Shown piece by piece: positions 9,599 through 17,273 of a DNA stretch of 64,000 nt (the first letter of the stretch is position 1; every line of letters begins with the position of its first letter). The position numbers and the translations under genes were made by a program. The notes below the pieces were generated by a model that saw nothing but the letters and a program-made list of their open reading frames with translations, was not told the DNA's origin and made no database searches. Source of the stretch: Bacillus siamensis KCTC 13613 (GTDB lineage: Bacteria; Bacillota; Bacilli; Bacillales; Bacillaceae); the NCBI RefSeq assembly GCF_000262045.1, contig NZ_AJVF01000037.1, forward strand, positions 62,001 through 126,000, read 5' to 3'.

Positions 9599-9834
9599 CT
9601 AGTGTGTTACACATTGTATTACTATCCTTGCCCAAAGTATCATCAAGACGAAAAGTCGATATTCATACTATCCTTTACACGAACAAAAATAATTCTCCTT
9701 TATCATAACACGAAACGGAAATAACTGCAAATTAATATCATGTTTCATTTTGTTAAACGTGTCGATACCAGTGCAAAATAAGATGCCTATTAACAACGAT
9801 GGTTTGAAAACACCGTGAAAATGGATCACGAGTG

Positions 9835-10090
9835 TCTTCAAAAAAGCTCAGCTGTTTCTTGTTCAAGTACAAGATATTCTTTTAAAAGCAGGGCTGTTCA
9901 CTGGTATAGCTTTGTTTCTGCAGATGTTTCCAAACGATCACTCAGGTATACTGTAATGTTTGTTCTTCAAACAATGAATGTTTACGGTCTAAATAATCCG
10001 ATTCCCATAGGAGAGCATGGAGAGAGTTTGGCCCGATAAAGAGCTGGGTATAATCTTCATACGCTTTTTGTATCCCGGCTGGCCATTGCT
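9835..10090 (-). pseudogene. Remnant of a TorD/DmsD-family chaperone
   Basis: The minus strand reads AGIQKAYEDYTQLFIGPNSL, HALLWESDYLDRKHSLF and EEQTLQYT before a stop. This matches the TorD-family core, where LFVGP and W-E-S-x-Y are conserved. Further downstream, fragments such as TALLLKEYLVLEQETAELF appear after stops and shifts. Intact TorD proteins mature molybdoenzymes. No molybdoenzyme gene is present nearby. Confidence 0.45.
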
Positions 10091-10256
10091 CATAAAGATT
10101 TAATCGAGATGGAGATCAGTTTCTGACCTTCAATCATTTTACATAGGATGAGGAAAGATACTTATTATACAGGAAGGATGACAGCTGGGACTTCAAAGGC
10201 CTAAAACGTTTTCTATACTTAGATTAAGAACATCAGGGAAGGGGAAACTTTTAAAA

Positions 10257-11285
10257 ATGAATGAACAAAACCTAAGGACTTTGAGAAAACTGGTTACCCC
10301 TTACGAAAAGTCCGATTCACAAAAAAGCATTTATCAAATCATTAACACATTGGTGCCATTTTTCCTGTTATGGTGTTTGGCCTATAAGAGCTTGTCGATT
10401 TCTTATATCCTTACATTAGCGATTTCTGTCGTTGCAGCCGGTTTTTTAGTGAGAACCTTCATTATCTTTCATGATTGCTGCCACTATTCATTTTTTAAGA
10501 ACCGAAAGGCGAATCGAATCCTTGGAACAATTACAGGAATTCTGACTCTGCATCCGTTTGATCATTGGGCACACGATCATTCTGTCCATCATGCGACAAG
10601 CAGCAACCTGGACAAACGCGGTACGGGCGATATTTGGGTACTGACTGTTGAGGAATATAAAGAAGCCTCAACTAAGACAAAAATAATGTACCGTTTGTAC
10701 AGAAATCCGTTTGTTATGTTTATTATCGGACCGATTTACGTCTTCGGGATTACCAATCGTTTTAATCGTAAAGGGGCAAAACGCAAAGAACGGATGAATA
10801 CATATGTAACGAACCTGGGGATCGTCGCTTTGGCAGCACTTTTATGTTGGGCTATCGGCTGGCAAAACTTTCTGCTGGTCCAGACGCCAATTTTTATGAT
10901 TTCGGGATCCCTCGGAATTTGGATGTTTTATATTCAGCATACGTTTGAGGATTCATATTTCGAAGAAGATGAGCAGTGGGAATATGTAAAAGCGGCAGTT
11001 GAAGGAAGCTCTTTTTATAAGCTTCCAAAAGTCATGCAATGGTTAACAGGCAATATCGGTTTCCATCATGTTCATCATTTAAGCCCAAGAGTCCCAAACT
11101 ATAAGCTGGAAATCGCGCATAACAACACTGAACCATTGCAAAACGTTCCGACCATCACACTGGCAACAAGTCTTAAGTCGTTAAAGTTCCGCCTATGGGA
11201 TGAAGAAGGCAAAAAATTTGTTGGTTTTAACCACTTAAAAAAAACTTCTAAAAGCCAAGTATCAGCTCGGCTAAGAACGGATTAA
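10257..11285 (+). CDS. des: Membrane fatty-acid (acyl-lipid) desaturase, Des-like
   Basis: The 342-residue integral membrane di-iron enzyme has three histidine boxes: HDCCH (in IIFHDCCHYSFF), HDHSVHH and HHVHH (in NIGFHHVHHLSP). It closely resembles the B. subtilis delta-5 desaturase Des in the shared core (ATSSNLDKRGTGDIW and FEDSYFEEDEQW), while both termini differ. It would introduce a double bond into membrane-lipid acyl chains using reduced ferredoxin/flavodoxin. The DesK/DesR two-component genes that normally follow des are absent, so this may be a paralogue. A terminator follows at 11.33 kb. Confidence 0.85.
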   Translation: MNEQNLRTLRKLVTPYEKSDSQKSIYQIINTLVPFFLLWCLAYKSLSISYILTLAISVVAAGFLVRTFIIFHDCCHYSFFKNRKANRILGTITGILTLHPFDHWAHDHSVHHATSSNLDKRGTGDIWVLTVEEYKEASTKTKIMYRLYRNPFVMFIIGPIYVFGITNRFNRKGAKRKERMNTYVTNLGIVALAALLCWAIGWQNFLLVQTPIFMISGSLGIWMFYIQHTFEDSYFEEDEQWEYVKAAVEGSSFYKLPKVMQWLTGNIGFHHVHHLSPRVPNYKLEIAHNNTEPLQNVPTITLATSLKSLKFRLWDEEGKKFVGFNHLKKTSKSQVSARLRTD

Positions 11286-11324
11286 AAACTAATCGATGAT
11301 AATGGGCAGTGTACCTTGCAGAAT

Positions 11325-11374
11325 AAAAGTGCAGACTCGCGCAAAGATTTTGTGCAGAGATCAGCACTTTTTTA
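11325..11374 (+). terminator. Terminator after the desaturase gene
   Basis: AAAGTGC and GCACTTT arms enclose an about 34-nt imperfect loop and are followed by TTTT. Confidence 0.5.
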
Positions 11375-11390
11375 ATGCCAAATGCACTTA

Positions 11391-11446
11391 CAACAAAAAA
11401 TACCAAGGGTGTCAAAACCCTTGGTATCATTGAGATGCGGCTGAGA
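11391..11446. other. tRNA-Leu terminator-type integration scar B
   Basis: It contains TACCAAGGG (11401-11409) and CCCTTGGTA (11418-11426), then TCATTGAGATGCGGCTGAGA. This repeats the terminator plus the last about 13 nt of the Leu(GAG) tRNA at 29.6 kb. Confidence 0.65.
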
Positions 11447-11468
11447 GCCTTTGTTTCTGCTTAATAAC

Positions 11469-12107
11469 TTATTCAGCTTCTCCAACAACTGTAAAACGTT
11501 CATTTATATGTTTTGGATTTTCGATTTCATCCAATACTGCAATTGCATAGTCTGCATAGCTGATATAACTTTCGCCTTTCGAATTCACAAGAAGATGATC
11601 TTTTCCTGACTGATAAAATCCAGTTCTTTTCCCGTCTGGGTCAAATACCGCTGAAGGACTGATAAATGTCCAGTTAATATCAGAAGTTTCCTTTAGTTCT
11701 TGCAAGTTACGGCCTTGCCCTTTAGCTGTTGGAATAAAAATCTCAGGGAAATCAGGTGTATCCATTACACTGACAGTTTTATTTTCATCTACATAAAGAC
11801 TCCCTGCTCCACCTACAATTACAGCTCTTGTACCCGTTCCTTTTAATGCCCTAATTAATGCCCGGCCAGCATCTACATGTGCCTGTTCTTCTCCTAATGG
11901 AGCACCGAAGGCATTAACTGCTACATCTAACTTTTTTAGATCATCCGATGTAAGATCAATTATATTTCTTTCAATGATTGAAATCTTATCCTCTTTAAGT
12001 TTTGCAGCATCTCTTACAATTGCAGTTACTTCATGTCCCCTGCTTACCGCTTCTTTCAAGATAAGACTTCCAGCTTTTCCGGTTGCACCAATGATTCCAA
12101 TTTTCAA
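11469..12107 (-). CDS. NAD(P)-binding oxidoreductase (YwnB-like, NmrA/atypical SDR)
   Basis: The 212-residue protein begins with a Rossmann glycine motif, IGIIGATGKAGSLILKEA. It continues with NAFGAPLGEEQAHVD and VIVGGAGSLY, typical of YwnB/NmrA-type proteins that bind NAD(P) and often act in redox sensing or reductase roles. The divergent Rrf2 regulator gene at 12307 resembles YwnA, and the ywnA-ywnB pair exists elsewhere in B. subtilis. This looks like a relocated paralogous pair. The substrate is unknown. Confidence 0.8.
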   Translation of the reverse strand: MKIGIIGATGKAGSLILKEAVSRGHEVTAIVRDAAKLKEDKISIIERNIIDLTSDDLKKLDVAVNAFGAPLGEEQAHVDAGRALIRALKGTGTRAVIVGGAGSLYVDENKTVSVMDTPDFPEIFIPTAKGQGRNLQELKETSDINWTFISPSAVFDPDGKRTGFYQSGKDHLLVNSKGESYISYADYAIAVLDEIENPKHINERFTVVGEAE

Positions 12108-12153
12108 TTTCCAGTCCTCCTAATAATTCAACATTTTTAAATGTAACCACATT

Positions 12154-12167
12154 GATTACATGTAATC
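12154..12167. promoter_or_regulatory. Palindromic operator in the ywnB-ywnA-like divergent promoter
   Basis: GATTACATGTAATC is a perfect 14-bp palindrome within a cluster of TTAC/GTAA motifs (TGTAACC at 12143, AGTTACAT at 12173). It is a probable site for the neighbouring Rrf2 regulator. Confidence 0.55.
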
Positions 12168-12240
12168 ATTTTAGTTACATCATGTTTATTTGTCAATACG
12201 TTTATCATCTTGTTAATTGAGCATATTAGAGTAAAATAAA

Positions 12241-12263
12241 CTTGTAATACATTCAGTTACAAG
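12241..12263. promoter_or_regulatory. Second inverted repeat in the same divergent promoter
   Basis: CTTGTAA and TTACAAG are separated by 9 bp. The half-site resembles that of the palindrome at 12154, and the repeat sits upstream of the regulator start, so autoregulation is inferred. Confidence 0.5.
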
Positions 12264-12306
12264 TGTACTATAAAGAGTGTAAAGTAATTAGGATGGTGAA
12301 GAAATC

Positions 12307-12750
12307 ATGTCTATTAGCAGCCGTTTTGCTGTAGGAATTCATATATTGGCTCTTGTTGAAATAAATGAAGACGGAATTAGCACTTCTGAATTTTTAGCTG
12401 GGAGTGTAAATACAAATCCCGCCTTAATAAGAAAAATTATGGGGATGCTGAAAAAAGCAGGTTTAGTAAATGTACGGCCAGGTATTGCAGGAGCCGAATT
12501 AGCGAAGGATTTAACTGATATCACCTTACTTGATGTTTATAGAGCAGTTAATGTTGTTCAAGATAAAGAATTGTTTAGTATACATGAAAATCCCAATCCT
12601 CAATGTCCTGTAGGTCGGAACATTCAAAGTACAATTGGTCCAATATTTGAAATCGCCCAATCTGCCTTGGAAAAAGCTCTTGGGCATATCACAATTGAGG
12701 ATGTGGTAAAGGATATTATTGAAAAAGAAAAATTGACCAATAATTGTTAA
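12307..12750 (+). CDS. Rrf2-family regulator (YwnA-like)
   Basis: This 147-residue winged-helix protein opens with SISSRFAVGIHILALVE. It has the Rrf2 recognition segment NPALIRKIMGMLKKAGLVNV and the wing ITLLDVYRAVN. One cysteine (PQCPVGRN, about residue 99) lies where Rrf2 sensors carry reactive or Fe-S cysteines. It is divergent from a YwnB-like oxidoreductase and probably represses it through the palindromes between them. A terminator follows at 12.79 kb. Confidence 0.85.
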   Translation: MSISSRFAVGIHILALVEINEDGISTSEFLAGSVNTNPALIRKIMGMLKKAGLVNVRPGIAGAELAKDLTDITLLDVYRAVNVVQDKELFSIHENPNPQCPVGRNIQSTIGPIFEIAQSALEKALGHITIEDVVKDIIEKEKLTNNC

Positions 12751-12789
12751 ATAACTCCCTGGAAAATATTTCATCAGACTGAAAACAAA

Positions 12790-12821
12790 AAGGGACTGGA
12801 TCATATTGAATCCAGCCCCGT
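12790..12821 (+). terminator. Hairpin after the Rrf2 gene
   Basis: GGGACTGGA and TCCAGCCCC pair with a single mismatch around TCATATTGAA. The T-run is weak, and A-rich DNA upstream suggests it may serve the minus strand as well. Confidence 0.45.
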
Positions 12822-12849
12822 ATTGATATTGATTTTTCGATTGAAAAAA

Positions 12850-13085
12850 TGGCTTTTTCAAGTAGTAAGCTTGCGAGAACTTTCTTCTGGCTGATAAAAC
12901 GCAAGCTGAATATACTTCCCGTCATCATATACACGAATTATAGCGTTATCTCTCTTGTACTCATCTGAATCCTCGCATTACTTTTCTGACTTTCTTCTCC
13001 TGCTTCATCACTTCATTAATTGCATTATCCTATTTACTACCGCCGCACGCAGTCAGCAGAAGGATGAAGATGACTGACAAATCAT
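12850..13085 (-). pseudogene. yddJ: Remnant of a YddJ-like (cystatin-fold) lipoprotein of ICEBs1 type
   Basis: The minus strand reads a lipoprotein signal end (VIFILLLTACGG), DNAINEVMKQEKKVRKV, and then in another frame YKRDNAIIRVYDDGKYIQLA followed by FYQPEESS. This is the pattern of YddJ, the entry-exclusion lipoprotein of ICEBs1 (DUF4467 type). Stops and shifts interrupt it. It lies directly next to scar C, as expected for the far end of an ICEBs1-like element. The assignment is from memory of the family. Confidence 0.5.
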
Positions 13086-13130
13086 ACGACCTACTATAAG
13101 TAAGTGGACAGTAACAGATAAATTTCTATA

Positions 13131-13220
13131 AACAAAAATACCAAGGGTATCAAACCCTTGGTATCATTGATGCGGCCGAGAGGACTTGAATCTCCACGGG
13201 TTATTCACCCGCTGGGCCCA
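13131..13220. other. Integration scar C: tRNA-Leu 3' end plus terminator
   Basis: The terminator hairpin TACCAAGGG (13139-13147) / CCCTTGGTA (13155-13163) is followed by 50 nt (13171-13220) that match the 3' end of the Leu(GAG) tRNA at 29588-29671 with few mismatches, including its T-arm. It is a relic attachment site. About 50 bp to its left, the motif CTATAAGTAAGTGGACA recurs beside scar D. Confidence 0.8.
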
Positions 13221-13230
13221 CCATCTATAA

Positions 13231-13671
13231 CTATTGCTCAGTTGTCAGCATGTTAAGTAAATTACGAATTTCCTTGTTATAACTTTTAATTTCTTCTTCA
13301 TTACAACCGGTTTTATCAAATACTGCATTAGGTATCAATGTGACTTTTTCTTTAAACTCATTCCCTTCAGTTGTTAACGTTATAATTACACTTCGTTCAT
13401 CCTCTTTTGAACGCTCTCTTATAATAAGACCTCGCTCCTCAAGTCGTTTTAAAACTGGAGTTAATGTTCCGGAGTCTAGATATAATTCTTCGCCTAAACC
13501 TTTAACAGATATTTTTTCCTTCTCCCATAAAACAAGAAGAACCAAATACTGCGGATAAGTAATTCCTAATTCTTTTAAGAGAGGATGGTATAACTTTATC
13601 ATTTCACGGGAAGCTGCATAAATCGCAAAACATAGATGATTACTTAACAGTAATTTATCATCATTCTTCAT
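13231..13671 (-). CDS. ohrR: Organic-peroxide sensor OhrR-like MarR repressor
   Basis: The start at 13671 gives 146 residues and has a GAGGG ribosome site. The N-terminal LSNHLCFAIYAASREMIKLY carries the redox cysteine that OhrR oxidises on meeting organic hydroperoxides. The winged helix (LDSGTLTPVLKRLEERGLI, RSKEDERSVIITLT) is the OhrR-type DNA-binding unit. It is divergent from an ohr gene, the standard sensor-target arrangement, and probably binds the palindrome at 13898-13923. The pair sits between two tRNA-derived scars, so it is probably acquired. Confidence 0.9.
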   Translation of the reverse strand: MKNDDKLLLSNHLCFAIYAASREMIKLYHPLLKELGITYPQYLVLLVLWEKEKISVKGLGEELYLDSGTLTPVLKRLEERGLIIRERSKEDERSVIITLTTEGNEFKEKVTLIPNAVFDKTGCNEEEIKSYNKEIRNLLNMLTTEQ

Positions 13672-13897
13672 GTTAAATCCCTCACAATATTTATATTCAT
13701 TGTTACACATAATAGCACAAGAATTACATTAAGTAAAATTGAATGACTAACAATTTAATTAATCATAACTTATACTATGATCTCCTATTTTCTCAATATG
13801 GTTATTATGTACACTAACCTTAAACTGCCGAAAACTGTTCTTTATTTTTGTATAACCAATAATTTAGAGGATTTTCATTATGAATTTCAATTGAGAA

Positions 13898-13949
13898 CAA
13901 TTAAATTTTTAAAAATTTAATTGACAATGCTATTTAGATTGGTTAAAAT
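13898..13949 (+). promoter_or_regulatory. ohr promoter with OhrR operator
   Basis: A perfect 26-bp palindrome (13898-13923; half-site CAATTAAATTTTT) overlaps the -35 TTGACA (13921-13926). TAAAAT (13944-13949) follows at 17-bp spacing. A further CAATTGTGTTAAATTTAATT element lies at 13951-13970. AT-rich AATT-containing dyads are typical OhrR sites. Confidence 0.75.
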
Positions 13950-13984
13950 TCAATTGTGTTAAATTTAATTTATAGGGGTGTTTG

Positions 13985-14404
13985 ATGATGACAGTATATT
14001 TTACAGCAGAAGCTACAACAAAAGGCGGAAGAGAAGGTCATGTAAAATCTAATGATCTTATTATTGATTTGGATTTAGCTATGCCAAAACCAAATCAAGT
14101 ATCCACGGCGACAAATCCAGAACAATTATTTGCAGCAGGCTATTCAGCTTGTTATGACAGTGCTCTTCATTTAGCCGCCCAAAGAAAACGATTAAAAATC
14201 GAATCAGCAGTTACTGGTAAAGTAAGTTTATTAAAAGATGAAAGTGATAATGGTTATAAACTTGGAGTTGTTTTGGAGGTGGAAATTCAAGGGGTATCTC
14301 AAGAGCAAGCGGAAGAATTAACACATGCAGCTCATCAAGTATGTCCATATTCTAAAGCTACTCGCGGAAATATTGATGTACAAATCATTACAACAGCAAT
14401 GTAA
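13985..14404 (+). CDS. ohrA: Organic hydroperoxide resistance protein (Ohr/OsmC family)
   Basis: This thiol-dependent peroxidase reduces organic hydroperoxides in the cytoplasm. Both catalytic cysteines are present: GYSACYDSAL (about residue 53) and AHQVCPYSKATRGN (about 118). At about 139 residues its length is normal. The start at 13985 is chosen for its spacing from AGGGG at 13974; a second ATG follows immediately. It is divergent from ohrR, which should derepress it under peroxide stress. It is followed after 75 bp by an esterase gene. Confidence 0.92.
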   Translation: MMTVYFTAEATTKGGREGHVKSNDLIIDLDLAMPKPNQVSTATNPEQLFAAGYSACYDSALHLAAQRKRLKIESAVTGKVSLLKDESDNGYKLGVVLEVEIQGVSQEQAEELTHAAHQVCPYSKATRGNIDVQIITTAM

Positions 14405-14479
14405 GACGAAAGATGTCAAGATCAATAGATAATAGAATAAAAAAAATAATGATTAAAACATATATAAGGAGAGATATCT

Positions 14480-15427
14480 ATGTTAAAGAAAGTACAATTA
14501 GAAAAAGCAGCTCAAGAATTTGCAGACGCAACCGCGAACCCACCCTATCTATTCGACCTTGGACCTGAGAAAGGACGAGAAGCTGTAGATGAGGTCCAAT
14601 CTGACCCAATTGATAAACTGCCAGTTGATATTGAAGATATTATGATTTCAGGAGGACCGAGCGGACAGGTATCAGTAAGAATAATGCGCCCACAGAATGC
14701 GCCTGCGCACCTTCCTGTCATCGTGTACATTCATGGGGCCGGCTGGGTATTTGGTAATGAGCATACACATGATCGGCTCATCCGTGAGCTAGCAGTTGGA
14801 GCACAAGCTGCTATTGTCTTTCCAAATTACACCTTATCTCCAGAAGCAAAATATCCGACAGCTATTGAAGAAATCTATGCAGTAGTGAAATGGGCAGCTG
14901 ACAATGGCCGTGAGAACGGCATGATTCCCGAGAGTCTAACAATTGCAGGTGATAGTGTTGGCGGCAATATGACTGCTGCTGTCACGCTAATGGCCAAAGC
15001 ACGAGGTGACTTGAATATCCGGCAACAATTACTTTTCTATCCGGTAACAGACGCTTCTTTCGATACGGAATCCTATCACCAGTTTGCTACAGGATACTTT
15101 TTACGCAAGGACGCGATGATGTGGTTTTGGGATCAGTACACAACCAATTCGAACGAGCGTGCTGAAATTACAGCATCACCTCTACGTGCAACTACTGAGC
15201 AGCTTCAAGGGCTTCCGCCTGCATTGATTATCACAGCTGAAGCTGATGTACTTCGTGACGAGGGAGAAGCATATGCCAATAAACTTCGTGAAGCCGGTGT
15301 TCCGGTCACTGCCGTACGTTTCCAAGGTATCATTCACGATTTCGTGATGCTCAACGCCTTAGCTAAAACTAAAGCTGCGCGCGGAGCAATTGATCTTGCC
15401 ACAACCTGGTTGCGTAAAGGGTTTTAA
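14480..15427 (+). CDS. Alpha/beta-hydrolase, HSL-type esterase
   Basis: The 315-residue enzyme of the hormone-sensitive-lipase family has an oxyanion-hole motif YIHGAGWVFG (HGGGW-like, with Ala). The nucleophile elbow is AGDSVGGNM (Ser about 163), the acid Asp lies in ADVLRDEGEAY, and the His is in GIIHDFVML. It hydrolyses short acyl esters; the natural substrate is unknown. A GGAGAG ribosome site precedes the ATG. It lies downstream of ohr in the same direction and ends in its own terminator, so it may be co-expressed. Confidence 0.85.
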   Translation: MLKKVQLEKAAQEFADATANPPYLFDLGPEKGREAVDEVQSDPIDKLPVDIEDIMISGGPSGQVSVRIMRPQNAPAHLPVIVYIHGAGWVFGNEHTHDRLIRELAVGAQAAIVFPNYTLSPEAKYPTAIEEIYAVVKWAADNGRENGMIPESLTIAGDSVGGNMTAAVTLMAKARGDLNIRQQLLFYPVTDASFDTESYHQFATGYFLRKDAMMWFWDQYTTNSNERAEITASPLRATTEQLQGLPPALIITAEADVLRDEGEAYANKLREAGVPVTAVRFQGIIHDFVMLNALAKTKAARGAIDLATTWLRKGF

Positions 15428-15480
15428 TTCATCTATTGTTCGTCACATAGAGACTGCCGCAAATAAATAAAAAACAAACA

Positions 15481-15505
15481 GATCCACTCAATAATTGAGT
15501 GGATC
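15481..15505 (+). terminator. Perfect hairpin after the esterase gene
   Basis: GATCCACTCAAT pairs with ATTGAGTGGATC around a minimal loop. It is preceded by A-rich DNA and followed by GTATATTTATT. It likely terminates in both directions. Confidence 0.55.
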
Positions 15506-15830
15506 GTATATTTATTCATACAATGATTATATAAAAACAGCACGTGATTATGGTACCGGTGAGATCTTTCATATGGTTGAAGTACACACTCTCAGTGTTA
15601 TTGAAGAGAACCCAGGAATTACAGTTACTGAGGCAGCGTTGAAGCGGAACCGAACAAGGGGTGCTGTATCACAGATTATCTCTAGTCTGGAAAAACGCGA
15701 TTTGATTATAAGAAAAAAAGAAGGCGGAAACGCCAAGAATGTACGTGTGTATGCAACCGAGCTGCTGGATAGACCTCTTGACATGTATATGACCATCTTA
15801 ATAAACAAAAAGAGATGGCTGACAAATTAG
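15495..15830 (+). pseudogene. Truncated MarR-family regulator
   Basis: The frame encodes a good MarR winged helix: VEVHTLSVIEENPGITVTEA, RTRGAVSQIISSLEKRDLI and KKEGGNAKNVRVYATE. There is no credible start codon: the frame enters straight from the esterase terminator. The C-terminal dimerisation helix is replaced by an unrelated tail (LINKKRWLTN). Both ends therefore look cut, and scar D begins about 60 bp on. A remnant is more likely than a working gene. Confidence 0.6.
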
Positions 15831-15892
15831 ATGACTTCCTATAAGTTAGTGGACACTTTTGGTCACAAAACACATTAAAAAAAAGAAATAAA

Positions 15893-15977
15893 AAGGCGTC
15901 TAAACCTTGGTATCATTGATGCGGCCGAGAGGGCTTGAACCTCCACGGGTTATTCACCCGCTGAGCCCTCAACCTAG
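15893..15977. other. Integration scar D: tRNA-Leu 3' end plus half terminator
   Basis: Positions 15920-15977 match the last 58 nt of the Leu(GAG) tRNA, from the discriminator base through the T-arm and variable arm to the anticodon stem, with a handful of changes. The adjacent hairpin is eroded to AAACCTTGGTATCATT. The motif CTATAAGTTAGTGGACAC at 15838-15855 parallels the flank of scar C. Nothing else is recognised between 15978 and 16283. Confidence 0.8.
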
Positions 15978-16050
15978 TAAAAACATGTCGTCATTTACAA
16001 AAGCCTCTATTCAAAGCATCTGTTTATTTTATTGACAGCTATTTTCATCA

Positions 16051-16097
16051 TTTTTCATGAATTCTGGGCACAAATTGGGCACCGATTAGAGACCAAG
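16051..16097. repeat. Direct repeat, left copy, around the YwrO-like gene
   Basis: The stretch with ATTCTGGGCACAAATTGGGC is closely repeated at 16911-16957. The two copies flank the oxidoreductase gene. Their origin is unknown, possibly attachment-site or integrase-tail debris. Confidence 0.45.
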
Positions 16098-16283
16098 GAA
16101 CTCTACATTTCATCAAGTAATATGTACTCATTGCCCTGCTGTAATTAATTTTAAGCCCTCGCTCTATGCTCCCCTGAATTCAGTATTCGATGTAAAACTT
16201 TGAAATTAAGTTTATTAAAATCTATCACAAACCCTTATTTTCACAACACATAATTTGTTTCAGCCTCCCTTGCGAATACCGGA

Positions 16284-16808
16284 TCAATGCTCAGCTTTAA
16301 GATAGTCAACCAATTTCTCCGCACTGTTCTTAACATCTTCTTTTGAAAGGTGAAGTGTCCCATATTGTGTAAAGGCAGGAAGAAAACGCATTCCTATATA
16401 GTTAGCAGTGACTTGAAACGGTCTGATAAGCTCGCTGATCGTGATATTATATTCTCCGCCTGCTTGATAATCAGATTCCGGTGCGCCTAAGGAGATAGCT
16501 AAGAGTAGTTCTTTTCCATGCAATTTAGTTCCTCCAGTTCCATAAGCCCAGCCATGTGTTAACACATCATCTTCCCATTGTTTGAGTAACGCGGGACTGC
16601 TGTACCAATACATTGGGAACTGAAAAACGATACGCTCATGATCTAACAGGAGCTGCTGCTCTTTTTCTACATCAATGATAAAATTAGGGTATTCACCGTA
16701 CAGGTCATGAACCGTAATGTCATTCTCTTGCTTTAAACGATTCATCCAGGTTTTGTTGACAGCGGACGTTTCCAAATTAGGGTGTATAACGATAACTAAT
16801 GTTTTCAT
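16284..16808 (-). CDS. NAD(P)H oxidoreductase of the YwrO/KefG flavodoxin-like family
   Basis: This 174-residue flavoprotein starts with TLVIVIHPNLETSAVNKTW (FMN phosphate loop region). It has QFPMYWYSSPALLKQWEDD and LLLAISLGAPESDY, typical of quinone reductases such as YwrO (general stress protein 14) and MdaB. It would reduce quinones or electrophiles by two electrons. Direct repeats at 16051 and 16911 bracket it. No regulator is adjacent. Confidence 0.85.
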   Translation of the reverse strand: MKTLVIVIHPNLETSAVNKTWMNRLKQENDITVHDLYGEYPNFIIDVEKEQQLLLDHERIVFQFPMYWYSSPALLKQWEDDVLTHGWAYGTGGTKLHGKELLLAISLGAPESDYQAGGEYNITISELIRPFQVTANYIGMRFLPAFTQYGTLHLSKEDVKNSAEKLVDYLKAEH

Positions 16809-16910
16809 TTGACTGATTATCCTTTCTTCGCCGATTAGTTATTCTTGCTTTTGCGATAATGAATTGATTCTAATTTTAAAATAGCAACTTTATTACACCT
16901 ATTTTATCCT

Positions 16911-16957
16911 TTTTCAAAAATTCAGGGCAACTAATTGGGCAGCAATTATAGTCAAAA
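16911..16957. repeat. Direct repeat, right copy, around the YwrO-like gene
   Basis: AATTCAGGGCAACTAATTGGGC and its flanks parallel 16051-16097 with scattered differences. Confidence 0.45.
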
Positions 16958-16992
16958 AAAGGCCTACCCTTTTAAAAAGATTAAGCCTTTTT
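16957..16992 (-). terminator. Terminator of the phrI remnant
   Basis: On the minus strand AAAAAGGC and GCCTTTTTTT pair across an AT-rich loop. It overlaps the phr stop codon. Confidence 0.6.
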
Positions 16993-17119
16993 AGTACCCT
17001 CGTGCGCCTACCCTATCAGCAGCCACTTTGACTTCTGTACTTTGATCATCTTGCAAATAAGTTATTGAAAATACACTACTTAAAATCTCCGCTGTCAAAA
17101 GAATCCGCCTGATTTTCAT
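16991..17119 (-). CDS. phrI: PhrI-like pheromone precursor with an extended C-terminus
   Basis: This 42-residue precursor starts inside the rap remnant, as phr genes do. It reads MKIRRILLTAEILSSVF, then YLQDDQSTEVKVAADRVGA, and then RGY before the stop. As I recall it, the B. subtilis ICEBs1 precursor PhrI ends exactly at DRVGA, the mature pentapeptide. Here the normal stop is lost and three residues are added. Because Phr maturation usually leaves the C-terminal pentapeptide, the product may be altered or inactive. No complete rap partner is adjacent. Confidence 0.65.
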   Translation of the reverse strand: MKIRRILLTAEILSSVFSITYLQDDQSTEVKVAADRVGARGY

Positions 17120-17267
17120 TAATAATCTCCCCTTGTTTAATTTTTCGTCTTGCTTCAATACTCATACGATAATATTCATTAGAGAGCATTAAATTTCCTT
17201 TTTGTATTAATGCAGGAAGGAGGGCTCGGCCAATTACTCCAGTCCCCCCAGCAACAATGATCTTCAC
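17076..17267 (-). pseudogene. Chimeric remnant: epimerase N-terminus joined to Rap C-terminus
   Basis: The 63-residue frame begins as an NAD-binding epimerase (IIVAGGTGVIGRALLPALIQ). At about 17190 it switches abruptly to the C-terminus of a Rap protein (SNEYYRMSIEARRKIKQGEI), closely matching the end of the intact Rap at 26644. It starts 6 bp after the azoreductase gene, so the epimerase was once its operon partner. The join marks a deletion or insertion boundary. Confidence 0.75.
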
Positions 17268-17273
17268 TATTTC

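Noticed and set aside
9815..10039. 75-codon plus-strand frame
   Set aside because: The opposite strand carries recognisable TorD-family pieces; this frame is a shadow.
12526..12861. Minus-strand frames under the Rrf2 gene
   Set aside because: Antisense shadows; no start context.
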